Source of the DNA: CAZAPG01 sp964486935
GTDB lineage: Bacteria; Chloroflexota; Anaerolineae; 4572-78; J111
Direction of reading: 5' to 3'
DNA length: 34,216 nucleotides
NCBI GenBank assembly: GCA_964486935.1
Contig: CAZAPG010000061.1
Span: 1 to 34,216 of the forward strand
The translations under genes and the position numbers were made by a program. Every line of letters starts with the position of its first letter. The first letter of the stretch is position 1. A model generated the notes under the pieces. That model ran no database searches. It saw only the letters and a list, made by a program, of their open reading frames with translations, and was not told the origin of the DNA. Below, piece after piece: positions 23,776 to 32,790 of the stretch.

Positions 23776-23801
23776 ACAGTTACAACAACTGTGCTCTTTT
23801 T
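23776..23801 (+). terminator. Probable terminator after infA
   Basis: ACAGTT (23776-23781) and AACTGT (23787-23792) make a 6-bp stem with a 5-base loop, followed by GCTCTTTTTATTT. The stem is short, so strength is uncertain. Confidence 0.5.
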
Positions 23802-23812
23802 ATTTATTGGAT

Positions 23813-26800
23813 ATGAGCGACTCAAACCAACGGGATAACGATTTTACCCGGTCATCAAAACCGCAAAACAGCGCCAACAACGATGAAACCCGGCCGGTTC
23901 GTCCGCCAACCGATTTTGAGCCGACAATTCCATCCGCTCCCCAACGCAGGCCCAATCCGCCCGCCGCAACGCCGCCCCCTACCACCTCGGCCCCGCCGCC
24001 CGCCGGCCCACCGCCAACCCAACAGCGGCCAGGCAAACCCACCATCCAGCACGCCCAGCGACGCAGCCCTTCGGCATTTCAGCCAACGGTTGCGGCCCGG
24101 CCGCCCCGCAGGCCGGCGCAGCGTAGCTTTAAGTGGCAGCGTTGGCTTACGCGGGGGTTGGCCTTTCTCTCGCTGTTGGTTATTTTTATGGGCGTGCTGG
24201 CGCTCTCCGGCGGAGTGATTACCTACTTCTGGATTGCCCGCCAGCTTCCCCCCGCCGAAGAGTTGCGCTCTCGCTCATTTCAATTTGCCACTAGCCAAAT
24301 TTTCGACCGCGAAGGCAACCTGCTGTGGGAAATTATCGACCCAACCGGCGGGCGGCGCACCACCGTCAGGCTCAACCAAATTTCGCCCCAACTCATCAAC
24401 GCCACCATCGCCACCGAAGACCGCTTCTTTTATTTAAATGTCGGCGTAGACCCCATCGCCATTACCCGCGCCCTGTACTACAACCTTAACGAAGGCGAGA
24501 TAGTTTCCGGGGCCAGCACCATTACCCAGCAGTTGGCCCGCAACGTTTTGCTCACCCCCGAAGAACGCGCCCAACAAACCATGTCGCGCAAAATAAAAGA
24601 GGCCGTACTGGCCGTTGAAATTAACCGGCGCTACACCAAAGAGCAAATTTTAGAAATTTACCTCAACCAGATTTACTACGGCAACCTGGCCTACGGCATC
24701 GAGGCGGCCAGCCAGACCTACTTTGGCAAATCGGCCAAAGATTTAACCCTGCCCGAAGCCAGCCTGCTGGCCGGCCTGCCCCAATCGCCGGCCACGCACG
24801 ACCCTTACGTAAACCCCGACGGAGCCAAAGCCCGCCAGGCCGACGTGCTGCGCCTGATGGTGGAAGCCGGCTACATCACCCCCGCCGAAGCCGAAGCCGC
24901 CAAATTGCAAAACCTGCAACTACGCGAGCAGAGCGCGGCCTTTGCCGCCCCCCATTTTGTTACCTACGTGCGCCAGGAACTGGAAAAAATTGTGCCGCCC
25001 GAATATATTTACCAGGCCGGCCTGCGCGTTCACACCACCCTGAACCCGCGCCTGCAAGCCATTGCCGAAGAAGAAGTTCGCCGCCAGGTTGACGCCCTGG
25101 CCGACCGCCACGTAACCAATGGCGCGTTGGTAGCCCTAGACGCAAAAACCGGCCAGATTCTGGCCATGGTTGGCAGCAAAGATTTTAGAGACGAAACCAT
25201 CGACGGGCAGGTGAACATGGCCATCAGCCCGCGCCAGCCCGGTTCAACCATGAAGCCACTCACCTACCTGGCTACCTTTGAGCAGCTTAACTGGACCCCC
25301 AGCACGCTGCTTATGGATGTGCCGGTGCAATATTCCGACGGCGCCGGCGGCCTCTACCGGCCCAGAAACTACGATGACAAATTTCGCGGCCCGGTATCGC
25401 TGCGGGTCGCGCTGGCAAACTCGTACAACATTCCGGCAGTCAAAGCCCTCGAGGCTATCGGCATCAACGCCTTAAAAGAAATGGCGGCCCGCCTGGGCAT
25501 CACCACCCTTACCCGCAACGATTACGGCCTGTCGCTTACCCTGGGCAGCGGCGAGGTTCCCTTGCTTGAGATGGCCGGCGCATACCAGGCCATAGCCAAC
25601 CAGGGCCTGCTGGTGCAACCCGGCAGCATTTTGCAAATTACCGACGAGTTTGGCCGGGTCATCGAACCGCCCCGGCCCCAACCCCGGCGGGTGCTGCGCC
25701 AGGAACACGCCTATTTAATGACCCACATCCTGGCCGACAACCAGGCCCGCGCCATCTCTTTTGGCCCCAACAACTATTTAAACCTCTCCCGGCCCGCTGC
25801 CGCCAAAACCGGCACCACCAATGAATTTAGAGATAACTGGACCATCGGCTACACGCCCGATATTGTGACCGGCGTGTGGGTGGGCAACGCCGATAGAACG
25901 CCGATGGTAAACATTAGCGGCCTGGACGGGGCCGGCCCCATCTGGCACAACTTTATGGAACGCGCCCACGAGGGGCTGCCCGTTACAGATTTCACCCGCC
26001 CGGCTACCATCATCCAGTTAGAAGTTTGCGCCGACTCCGGCACTATCCCCAGCCCGGTTTGCCCGGAGCGCCGCACCGAAATTTTCTTTCGCGACCAGCC
26101 GCCGCCGGGGCCGGAGCACGATATCCACCAACTGATAGAAATCGACCTGAATACCGGCCTGCGAGCCAACGAGTTTTGCCGCGGCAACGTTGAAGAGCGC
26201 TACTATCGCGTCTTTCCGCCCGATGGCCGGGAGTGGGCCATTGAGCACGGCATCGAGCAACCGCCCGAAGCTTACTGCCCTTCAACCAACATTGTTGCCG
26301 CCATTACCCAGCCGCTCGATGGCGGCACGGTGCGCGGCCTGGTCACGGTCGAGGGGTCGGCTGTAGCTGCCAACTTTTCGCACTATCAAATAGAACTGGG
26401 CCAGGGCACCGACCCGCAAAATTTCATCGTCATCAAAGACCCCACCCCCCGCCTGATAGAGCAGGGCCTTTTGGGCCAGTTTGATACAACCCAAATAGAA
26501 AACGGCCCCTACACCCTGCGCCTGATGGTGTTTGACCAATCCGGCGGCGCGTTTGAGGCGCGGGTGCGGGTACTGGTCGACAACCCAATCCCTACCGTTA
26601 CGCCCACCGCCAGCCCCACGCCTACCCAGCCCATCATCCCCACCGATACGCCAACGCTTGCGCCAACAGACACCCCGACCGTTATAATTCCCACCGATAC
26701 CCCCACCACCGCGCCGCCCACCGCCACGCCTACCTCTCTCCCCACCGAGCTACCGCTGCCTACCGATACACCAACGCTCTTACCCTCGCCCACAACACCC

Positions 26801-26869
26801 GTCGTCGCGCCATCTGACACGCCCACCCTTGCGCCAACCGCTACCCCAACCACCACCCCGGCCCCCTAA
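23813..26869 (+). CDS. Class A penicillin-binding protein (PBP1A family)
   Basis: The ATG at 23813 is preferred to a TTG two codons earlier. The product of 1018 residues polymerises and crosslinks peptidoglycan outside the membrane. A Pro-rich cytoplasmic region (1-105) is followed by a membrane helix (about 116-142). The glycosyltransferase domain (GT51, about 160-340) has catalytic Glu202 in ATEDRFFY and the motifs GASTITQQLARN and EIYLNQIYYGN. The transpeptidase domain (about 420-720) has the SxxK serine Ser478 in PGSTMKPLTY, an SxN motif (SYN) and KTGTT. It continues with a Cys-containing segment (CPERRTEIFF, CRGN), an Ig-like domain (about 825-925) and a 90-residue TPT-rich tail. The tail is unusual for PBPs and typical of exported proteins of this organism. 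No close ribosome site was seen. Confidence 0.96.
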   Translation: MSDSNQRDNDFTRSSKPQNSANNDETRPVRPPTDFEPTIPSAPQRRPNPPAATPPPTTSAPPPAGPPPTQQRPGKPTIQHAQRRSPSAFQPTVAARPPRRPAQRSFKWQRWLTRGLAFLSLLVIFMGVLALSGGVITYFWIARQLPPAEELRSRSFQFATSQIFDREGNLLWEIIDPTGGRRTTVRLNQISPQLINATIATEDRFFYLNVGVDPIAITRALYYNLNEGEIVSGASTITQQLARNVLLTPEERAQQTMSRKIKEAVLAVEINRRYTKEQILEIYLNQIYYGNLAYGIEAASQTYFGKSAKDLTLPEASLLAGLPQSPATHDPYVNPDGAKARQADVLRLMVEAGYITPAEAEAAKLQNLQLREQSAAFAAPHFVTYVRQELEKIVPPEYIYQAGLRVHTTLNPRLQAIAEEEVRRQVDALADRHVTNGALVALDAKTGQILAMVGSKDFRDETIDGQVNMAISPRQPGSTMKPLTYLATFEQLNWTPSTLLMDVPVQYSDGAGGLYRPRNYDDKFRGPVSLRVALANSYNIPAVKALEAIGINALKEMAARLGITTLTRNDYGLSLTLGSGEVPLLEMAGAYQAIANQGLLVQPGSILQITDEFGRVIEPPRPQPRRVLRQEHAYLMTHILADNQARAISFGPNNYLNLSRPAAAKTGTTNEFRDNWTIGYTPDIVTGVWVGNADRTPMVNISGLDGAGPIWHNFMERAHEGLPVTDFTRPATIIQLEVCADSGTIPSPVCPERRTEIFFRDQPPPGPEHDIHQLIEIDLNTGLRANEFCRGNVEERYYRVFPPDGREWAIEHGIEQPPEAYCPSTNIVAAITQPLDGGTVRGLVTVEGSAVAANFSHYQIELGQGTDPQNFIVIKDPTPRLIEQGLLGQFDTTQIENGPYTLRLMVFDQSGGAFEARVRVLVDNPIPTVTPTASPTPTQPIIPTDTPTLAPTDTPTVIIPTDTPTTAPPTATPTSLPTELPLPTDTPTLLPSPTTPVVAPSDTPTLAPTATPTTTPAP

Positions 26870-27065
26870 AACCAGGCGCAATCGCAAACATTTGGATTCT
26901 GGTTGCTCTTGAGGTATGTTTTAAAAGTAGGGCTTGTTAATGAACCATTAAGCCAAATTCTTTAAATTTACATGAGTAAAACAGCCTCTGCGTTATCGAC
27001 GACAAAGCGCATTTTGACACGCCGCCGTCGTTATTTTTTTAGAAAGCGCCATTGGGAGAAAATTG
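26870..27065. other. 196-base intergenic region with a partial copy of the palindromic repeat
   Basis: The gap between the PBP and transglutaminase genes contains CAAAGCGCATTTTGACAC at 27003-27020, identical to half of the palindrome at 20168-20197. The other arm is degenerate here. Outer bases CGACG (26997-27001) and CGTCG (27026-27030) followed by TTATTTTTTT could make a weak terminator. No convincing promoter was found. Confidence 0.5.
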
Positions 27066-29402
27066 ATGGAAAAAGGCATCAGTGTGGATAAAGCCAGGTC
27101 GGTGTGGCTGCTCACGGCCGCCCTGATAATGATTGCCACCTGGGCGGTGAGCGCCACCGGCTGGACCAAGGGAATTTCTATTGTTACCTTTGTAGGGTTA
27201 GGCTCTATTTTAATTGGCACAATGCTGGCCCGCAGCATTTTACCCTGGCTTCTGGCCCACCTGTTTAGCGTAGTTATTGGCCTTGGCTGGTCTTTTTGGG
27301 TTACCAGCCGATTACTGCCGGCCCATTACACCTGGCTGGAACGCTGGCAAAATCTGGCCATTCGGCTAAACACCTGGTACCAACTGGCCCAGCAAGGCGG
27401 CACCAGCTACGATAACCTGATGTTTATATTCCAAATGAGCGTTATTGTCTGGCTCATGGGCTATCTAACCATCTGGTTTATTTTCCGGTCGGGCAGGGTG
27501 TGGCCGGCCATTGTGCCGGGCGGGTTGGTGCTGCTTATTAACCTGTACTACGCCCCTCAGGATATTACTTTTTGGTTTATTTTATATATGCTGGTCTCGC
27601 TGCTGCTGGTCATACGCTTTAACCTGTACACCCAGGAGCAGCAATGGCGCGCCGAGGGCATCTTTTTCAGGCCCGATATCAGTTTTGACTTTTTGCGCGA
27701 TGGCTTTATTTTTTCAGTCGTCATCATTTTAGCCAGTTGGATGGCTCCCCCCATCGTCGATGCCAAAACCATCCCCTTTTTAGATGAATTTCAAGGTTCA
27801 TGGCGTGACATGCAAAACGAGTGGAACCGCATGTTTGCCGATTTAAACTACCGGGACCGGATAGCCTTTGACACATTCGGCTCATCGCTACAACTGGGCG
27901 GGCCGCGCCGCTTAACCAACGAGCCGGTGATGGATGTGCGCGTACAAGGGCTTGGCCGTTACTGGCGGGCCGTAGTGTACGATTTTTACACCGGCGATGG
28001 CTGGCTAACCCGCGATGAAGACAGCGCCGGTTTTGGCCCGGATGAAACCCTCTCGCTGCCCGTTTTTGAGGCCCGCGAAGCCGTAACCCAAACCTACACC
28101 TTTTACCGGGATAACGCCACCGTGTTGTATGCCATGTCTAACCCGGTAATGTTAAGCCGTTCGGCCAAGGTTACATTTAACGCCTTATCAGACCAGCAAA
28201 TTGCCCAGGCCAGCTATCCGGGCTGGGCCAACAATGGCGAGCCGTGGGTAGAGGAAATCACCTATATTCGCAGCAACGCCGCCGTAGACCGGGGCGAAAA
28301 CTATCAGGTGGTGTCGATGGCCAGCCGGGCCACAGTCAGCCAGCTTGAAACCGCCGGCAACGATTACCCGGAGTGGATTCGCGAGCGCTATTTGCAACTG
28401 CCCGATACCATCACCGAGCGCACCCGGCAACTGGCCCGCCAAATTACCGAACCGCACAATAACAACTTTGCCAAAGCCCAGGCCATCGAGCGTTACCTGC
28501 GCAACAACATCAAATATAACGAGAGGCTGGCCACGCCGCCGCCCAACGTTGATAAAGTGGATTACATTCTGTTTACCGCCAAAGAAGCCTATTGCGATTA
28601 TTACGCCTCGTCGATGGTTGTGATGTTGCGCTCGCTGGGTATTCCGGCGCGGCTGGCAGCCGGTTTTGCTCGCGGCACCTACGATGCCGATATCGACAGC
28701 TTTCACGTGCTCAACCGCGACGCCCACTCCTGGGTAGAGGTTTACTTTCCCAAATATGGCTGGATAGAATTTGAACCGACAGCCGCCCAGCCCAATATCA
28801 TCCGCCCTACCTCTTCAGAAAATGAAGACTCATTTGCCACCGGCGGGCTTCGCAACCCCGGCGACCCCGGCCTCAATGAATTTGCCGACAGGCCCGACGG
28901 CTCGTTTGAGGATAACGCCCCGCTGGGGGATGGGTCATTACCCTTTATATTCCACTTGCCGCTCTTTGGAGTCCAGATAAGCCTGCCCCGTTCGGTGGTT
29001 GATAATGGAATGTATATTGTGGCTGCTATTATTTTGGGCGGACTTGTTGCCGGCGGGGTGTGGTGGCAAAAACAAAATCAAATCAATCCCGGCCAGAGTA
29101 TTGACGCTTTCTACCAGGGGATGGTCAAATTAGCCGGCTGGATGGGCGTGGCTATTCGGCCCTGGCAAACGCCTTATGAGCACGCCGCCGTTTTGCACCG
29201 AACCCTGCCCACGTACCGGCAAGAGGTAGATACAATTACCGGCGAGTACGTTTACCAGACTTTCCGCAACAAAAACGGGTTAAAACCGGCCAACAACTTC
29301 GGCTCTCAAAACTACCAAACTGCCCTGGCCTGGCACAGGCTGCGCCCGGCCATGCTCAAAGCCGCTATCAAACGGCGTATGCCCAAATGGCTGCGTAAAT
29401 AA
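27066..29402 (+). CDS. TgpA-like membrane transglutaminase-domain protein
   Basis: The ATG at 27066 follows GGGAG by 8 bases; a TTG one codon earlier is also in frame. The 778-residue product has several N-terminal membrane helices (about residues 10-240, as in DUF3488/TgpA proteins) and a large extracytoplasmic part. Within this lies a transglutaminase-like core with catalytic Cys510 (AYCDYYASSMVVMLRSLGIP) and His554 (DAHSWVEVYFPKYGWIEFEP). A last membrane helix at about 643-667 precedes a cytoplasmic C-terminal domain like DUF4129. TgpA proteins are essential for viability in Pseudomonas; the substrate is unknown, and transglutaminase-like cores may be proteases or crosslinkers. The TgpA-partner genes (a MoxR ATPase and a DUF58 protein) are not adjacent. 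The gene follows the PBP, which fits a cell-envelope role. Confidence 0.9.
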   Translation: MEKGISVDKARSVWLLTAALIMIATWAVSATGWTKGISIVTFVGLGSILIGTMLARSILPWLLAHLFSVVIGLGWSFWVTSRLLPAHYTWLERWQNLAIRLNTWYQLAQQGGTSYDNLMFIFQMSVIVWLMGYLTIWFIFRSGRVWPAIVPGGLVLLINLYYAPQDITFWFILYMLVSLLLVIRFNLYTQEQQWRAEGIFFRPDISFDFLRDGFIFSVVIILASWMAPPIVDAKTIPFLDEFQGSWRDMQNEWNRMFADLNYRDRIAFDTFGSSLQLGGPRRLTNEPVMDVRVQGLGRYWRAVVYDFYTGDGWLTRDEDSAGFGPDETLSLPVFEAREAVTQTYTFYRDNATVLYAMSNPVMLSRSAKVTFNALSDQQIAQASYPGWANNGEPWVEEITYIRSNAAVDRGENYQVVSMASRATVSQLETAGNDYPEWIRERYLQLPDTITERTRQLARQITEPHNNNFAKAQAIERYLRNNIKYNERLATPPPNVDKVDYILFTAKEAYCDYYASSMVVMLRSLGIPARLAAGFARGTYDADIDSFHVLNRDAHSWVEVYFPKYGWIEFEPTAAQPNIIRPTSSENEDSFATGGLRNPGDPGLNEFADRPDGSFEDNAPLGDGSLPFIFHLPLFGVQISLPRSVVDNGMYIVAAIILGGLVAGGVWWQKQNQINPGQSIDAFYQGMVKLAGWMGVAIRPWQTPYEHAAVLHRTLPTYRQEVDTITGEYVYQTFRNKNGLKPANNFGSQNYQTALAWHRLRPAMLKAAIKRRMPKWLRK

Positions 29403-29427
29403 AATAAACCGCCGGTCACAGATGGCC

Positions 29428-29496
29428 GACCGCCGCTGCTCAGGTTTAGGTAGTTGCTATCAACTAATCACTTTCCGCAGTCGGCGGTCTATTTTT
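29428..29496. terminator. Compound hairpin terminator between convergent genes
   Basis: GACCGCCGCTGC (29428-29439) pairs with GCAG-T-CGGCGGTC (29477-29489), one T bulged, and an inner hairpin TAGTTG-CTAT-CAACTA (29451-29466) occupies the loop. TATTTTT follows on the plus strand. It ends the transglutaminase transcript and overlaps the stop codon of rfbB. On the minus strand the same region ends in GCGGTTTATTTTATTT, so it may work in both directions. Confidence 0.65.
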
Positions 29497-30520
29497 CAGA
29501 AGCGGTAATCTCCCGGCCCGCATACTGGCGTTGATAATACGCCTGATAATGCTGGCCGCTTTTTATTTTGCGCCACCAATCCTCGTTATCAACATACCAT
29601 TTAACGGTAGCCTCAATAGCCTGCTCAAAGTTATGGCGACTCTCCCAGCCCAGGGCTTTAATTTTGCTGCAATCCAGGGCGTAGCGGCGGTCATGGCCGG
29701 GCCGGTCGGTAATGGGTTGAATCAAGCTTTCGGGCTTGTTGAGCAACTTTAGAATGAGTCGAGCCATTTCAATATTTTTGGTTTCTGCGCCGGTTCCCAG
29801 GTTATAAATTTCGCCGGGTTTGCCGTTACGCAGCGCCACGTCAATACCTTCGCAGTGGTCGAGCACGTACTGGTAATCTCGCATCTGCTGGCCGTCGCCG
29901 TACAGCGGTAGGGGTTTATCGTCAATGGCATTGGTAATGAATACCGGCACCACTTTTTCCGGGTACTGGTAAGGGCCAATATTGTTGCTGCCCCGGGTGA
30001 TGGTAACGGGCAGGTCAAAGCTGGTGTAATAAGCCAGACACATCAAATCGCCCCCGGCCTTGGCCGCCGAGTAGGGGCTGCGGGTGTGCAGGCAGTCGGT
30101 TTCGGTTGACCGGCCATCAAGCACCTCGCCGTATACTTCGTCGGTGCTAATTTGATGGTAACGCTCGATGTTGTATTTTTTGGCCGCCTCCAGCAGCACA
30201 AACGTGCCGTACACATCGGTTTGAATAAAGCCGCCCGGCTCCATAAGCGAGCGGTCTACATGGGTTTCGGCGGCAAAATTAACAATGGTGTCGATGTTGT
30301 GCTGCCGCATCACTTCATCCACTTTGGCCGCATCGCAAATATCGCCCTGCTCAAAATGATAGCGCGGGTCATTGGCAACCGGGACCAGATTATCGAGATT
30401 ACCGGCGTAGGTTAACTTGTCGTACACAACCAGGTTGATATGAGGGTATTTACCCAGCATCAGGTGGATAAAGTTTGAGCCAATAAATCCGGCTCCGCCG
30501 GTGACAAGAATATTCTTCAT
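29489..30520 (-). CDS. rfbB: dTDP-glucose 4,6-dehydratase
   Basis: The product of 343 residues is a complete extended SDR. It has the NAD-binding motif TGGAGFIGS (residues 7-15), the active-site STDEVYG (Thr126, Asp127, Glu128), Tyr150 and Lys154 of the YSAAK motif, and the RfbB-specific sequences DKLTYAGNLDNL, AAETHVDRS and RPGHDRRYALD. It converts dTDP-glucose to dTDP-4-keto-6-deoxyglucose, the second step of dTDP-rhamnose synthesis and of many other deoxysugars. GGAGG lies 9 bases before the ATG. The other rhamnose genes (rmlA, rmlC, rmlD) are not in the window, so it is a stand-alone copy here. Its stop lies inside the compound terminator hairpin. Confidence 0.97.
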   Translation of the reverse strand: MKNILVTGGAGFIGSNFIHLMLGKYPHINLVVYDKLTYAGNLDNLVPVANDPRYHFEQGDICDAAKVDEVMRQHNIDTIVNFAAETHVDRSLMEPGGFIQTDVYGTFVLLEAAKKYNIERYHQISTDEVYGEVLDGRSTETDCLHTRSPYSAAKAGGDLMCLAYYTSFDLPVTITRGSNNIGPYQYPEKVVPVFITNAIDDKPLPLYGDGQQMRDYQYVLDHCEGIDVALRNGKPGEIYNLGTGAETKNIEMARLILKLLNKPESLIQPITDRPGHDRRYALDCSKIKALGWESRHNFEQAIEATVKWYVDNEDWWRKIKSGQHYQAYYQRQYAGREITASEK

Positions 30521-30634
30521 GAGTATGTTCCTCCAGAAATCTAAGTAATTGGCGATTGGTAATAATGGGTAACAGGGCTAAACAGCCGGTTACTATTTAC
30601 CGATTGGTAGAGGTGTGGCTACAAATTTTATTGA

Positions 30635-31735
30635 TTAAAAGCGGTTCGGCAAAAAGGGTTTTATGGCATCGTCAATTTGGCCGGTTTCAATAAAATGGCT
30701 GATGGTTTGGGCGGTGATGGGCGCCAGCAAAATACCATGTCTGAAATGGGCGGTGGCTATAACCAGCCCTTTTATCCCGGTTGGTCCCAAAATAGGGGCT
30801 TCATCGCTGCTGGCGGGGCGCAGGCCGGCCCAGGTTTCTACAACAGCCAGGTTGTCTATTTCCGGCAGCATTTGGCGCGCCCGGTCCAGCATGTCAAAAA
30901 CAGCGCCGGCCGTTACGTGGGTGTCAAACCCTTTTTCTTCTACCGTAGCCCCAACAAGCAAACGCCCATCTGAGCGGGGCAACAGGTAGATTGGCCCGGT
31001 GACCATGTGGCTGAGTAGCGGCGCGCCGGGCGACATTTGCAGGGCCAGCATTTGCCCTTTTACCGGACGCACCGGGGGCCGTTCTGTTTCTGGTAGCCCC
31101 GTAATTTTTGCCGACCAGGCGCCGGCGGCCAGCACCACGGCTTCGGCTTTTAGCAAACCTTCATCCAGCCGCACGCCCTGGGTTTGATTATTTTCTATCA
31201 CAATTTCGCGGGCGTCGGTTTGCTCGCGCAAAAGGCCGCCGGCCTGCACAAAAGCCTGCCGCAGCGCCAGCGCCGCCTGCCGGTTGTCGACCAGGTGGGC
31301 GGTTGGGGTAAAAATGGCGTTGGTTACAGCCGGCGAGAGATGAGGCTCGTACCGGCGGGCTTCATCGCCGGAAATCCACTCGACGGGCAGGCCCAGCTTA
31401 CGGTTAAATTCGTATCGCTCGCGCAGCCCCCTGGCGTTCTCGTGGTCAAGCACAATAAACAGGCGGCCATTGGTGCGGTAATCTAAATTAATGCCCGTGG
31501 CCGAGGCCAGATTTTGGGCAAATTCCGGCCACAGGGCGTGGCTGGCAAGCTGCAACTGAAATTGAGGTTCGTAGCCGGGGTTGGGCAGGCTCCAGGGAGT
31601 CAACATGCCGGCGGCGGCCCAGGTTGCGCCGCGCCCGGCTTCGCCCCGCTCTAAAATGGTGACATCATGCCCGGCCCGGGCCAGATACCAGCCAATGCTT
31701 AATCCACAAATTCCACCTCCTATAATGGCAATCAT
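30635..31735 (-). CDS. thiO: Glycine oxidase ThiO (FAD-dependent)
   Basis: The 366-residue product is a DAO-family flavoenzyme. The N-terminal Rossmann motif GGGICGLSIGWYLARAG, the ATWAAAGML segment typical of glycine/D-amino-acid oxidases, ARLKAEAVVLAAGAWS-like FAD contacts and the C-terminal WAGLRPASSDEAPILGP with HFRHGILLAP are in the right order. In thiamine synthesis ThiO oxidises glycine to the imine (glyoxylate imine) used for the thiazole ring. No other thi gene is adjacent, so a different amine substrate is possible. The ATG at 31735 follows AAAGGA by 12 bases. A GC-rich leader of about 170 bases that could fold strongly precedes it. No TPP-riboswitch motif was found there. Confidence 0.88.
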   Translation of the reverse strand: MIAIIGGGICGLSIGWYLARAGHDVTILERGEAGRGATWAAAGMLTPWSLPNPGYEPQFQLQLASHALWPEFAQNLASATGINLDYRTNGRLFIVLDHENARGLRERYEFNRKLGLPVEWISGDEARRYEPHLSPAVTNAIFTPTAHLVDNRQAALALRQAFVQAGGLLREQTDAREIVIENNQTQGVRLDEGLLKAEAVVLAAGAWSAKITGLPETERPPVRPVKGQMLALQMSPGAPLLSHMVTGPIYLLPRSDGRLLVGATVEEKGFDTHVTAGAVFDMLDRARQMLPEIDNLAVVETWAGLRPASSDEAPILGPTGIKGLVIATAHFRHGILLAPITAQTISHFIETGQIDDAIKPFLPNRF

Positions 31736-31927
31736 TTTTGTGTCTATCCTTTCCGTTTATCAGGAGACTGACCGCAGCGGCGCTGCCGCACCGGGTGGTA
31801 GGGGGGACACCCCTTCGACTTCGCTCCCTGGCCCGGCCAGGACGGGCAGGACAGGCCCCCAAGCCCCCCGGCCTGCGGCGCTATTTTCATAGGGGCAGCC
31901 CCGTTACTCATAGTGCAGGCGACAAGC
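31736..31927 (-). other. GC-rich structured leader before thiO
   Basis: This intergenic stretch is rich in G and C and full of possible hairpins, for instance CCTGGCC-C-GGCCAGG (near 31830), GCAGCG/CGCTGC and GGGGCTGCCCC. The pieces of open frame in it have no start site or coding character. It separates thiO from the terminator of the upstream operon, so it would form the 5' leader of the thiO mRNA if the promoter lies at its upstream (high-coordinate) end. No known riboswitch core was recognised. Confidence 0.4.
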
Positions 31928-31953
31928 AAAAACGCCCCTCGGTTGGGGCGTTT
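31928..31953 (-). terminator. Terminator of the selenoprotein operon
   Basis: Read on the minus strand, AAACGCCCC pairs with GGGGCGTTT around AACCGA, followed by a T-run. It lies 22 bases after the stop of the downstream gene of the pair, closing the two-gene operon that begins at 34140. Confidence 0.9.
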
Positions 31954-31975
31954 GGGAATCACTGGCCAGGCATAG

Positions 31976-32770
31976 TTAGTTGGTGCGCGGAATGATTTTT
32001 ACGTTGCCCCAATCGCCCACTTCGGCGTAAACAATGCCTTTTTCGTAAATTTGGGCGCGATATTTTTTGCCCTGGTATTCGGCATCGTATTCGCTGGTCA
32101 GCCGCTCGCCCAGGTTTTGCTGTTTGGCTATTTTGTAGAACATGGCATCGGGGTTGAGCGGAATGATTTTGGGCTGCCCAACCAGGGCAATGGTTTCTTC
32201 CAGCGACAGGGGCGGGCCGGATGGCGGTTCGGCGGGTTGTTCGGGTTTGGGGGTGGTCTCCACTTTTTCTTCTTTTTGGGGAATGGCCGTTAATTGAAAA
32301 ACCACATAGAAGGAGTGATGGCCCCAGGTGTTGCCCACTTCCTCATCGGCGTGATCGCTTCTGAGGGGGCCAACTTCTTCGCTGGGTAAGGGGTTATCGC
32401 CCGGCCAGGCCACCGCTACCGTGGCCCGCGTGTTTGACCACATCGGAAAGTTGGTTCCGGCTTCGTTGGCCGGCTTGTCGACCACGGCAAATAGCGGCGC
32501 GGTATTGGGCTGGGTTAATTTTAACCGCGCGCCATTAATGCGGTTGCCGTCGCCGTCAATTACATCGCAGTAAACGTGGTGGTTGCCCATATTTTCGGCC
32601 CCGGTCAGGTGATGAATGCCCACCACGCGCCAATATTGGGTGGCATTTAGCGGCACGCTTATTTCAGACAAAGATTTGATTTTTATGCCGTATTTGCCTG
32701 AATTGTTGTAAATTGGCTCACCGCTTTTGGTTTTTTGCAAAAACTGTTTGTTATAAGCCGGAACATTCAT
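31976..32770 (-). CDS. Unknown protein cotranscribed with the selenoprotein
   Basis: The ATG at 32770 has a very good site (GGGAGGA, 9 bases before) and lies 20 bases after the selenoprotein stop, so the two are an operon. The 264-residue product has no signal peptide or membrane helix. Residues about 40-160 look like a beta-sandwich with many His and Asp residues (YWRVVGIHHLTGAENMGNHH, VYCDVIDGDGNRINGARLKL, FPMWSNTRATVAVAWPGDNP, EEVGNTWGHHSFYVVFQ). Such sandwiches occur in carbohydrate-binding and tail-fibre-like proteins. A charged Pro-rich linker (KEEKVETTPKPEQPAEPP) leads to a C-terminal region (DAMFYKIAKQQNLGERL, YRAQIYEKGIVYAEVGDW) resembling a small domain near peptidases of lysozyme or LysM type. 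No assignment is made. Confidence 0.7.
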   Translation of the reverse strand: MNVPAYNKQFLQKTKSGEPIYNNSGKYGIKIKSLSEISVPLNATQYWRVVGIHHLTGAENMGNHHVYCDVIDGDGNRINGARLKLTQPNTAPLFAVVDKPANEAGTNFPMWSNTRATVAVAWPGDNPLPSEEVGPLRSDHADEEVGNTWGHHSFYVVFQLTAIPQKEEKVETTPKPEQPAEPPSGPPLSLEETIALVGQPKIIPLNPDAMFYKIAKQQNLGERLTSEYDAEYQGKKYRAQIYEKGIVYAEVGDWGNVKIIPRTN

Positions 32771-32790
32771 AATTGATAAATCCTCCCTCG

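Noticed and set aside
31736..31927. TPP or glycine riboswitch upstream of thiO
   Set aside because: No CUGAGA/ACCUGAU-type TPP core and no glycine-riboswitch core was found on the minus strand.
31744..31962. A 72-codon minus-strand frame before thiO
   Set aside because: It spans a terminator and GC-rich hairpins and has no ribosome site or family resemblance.
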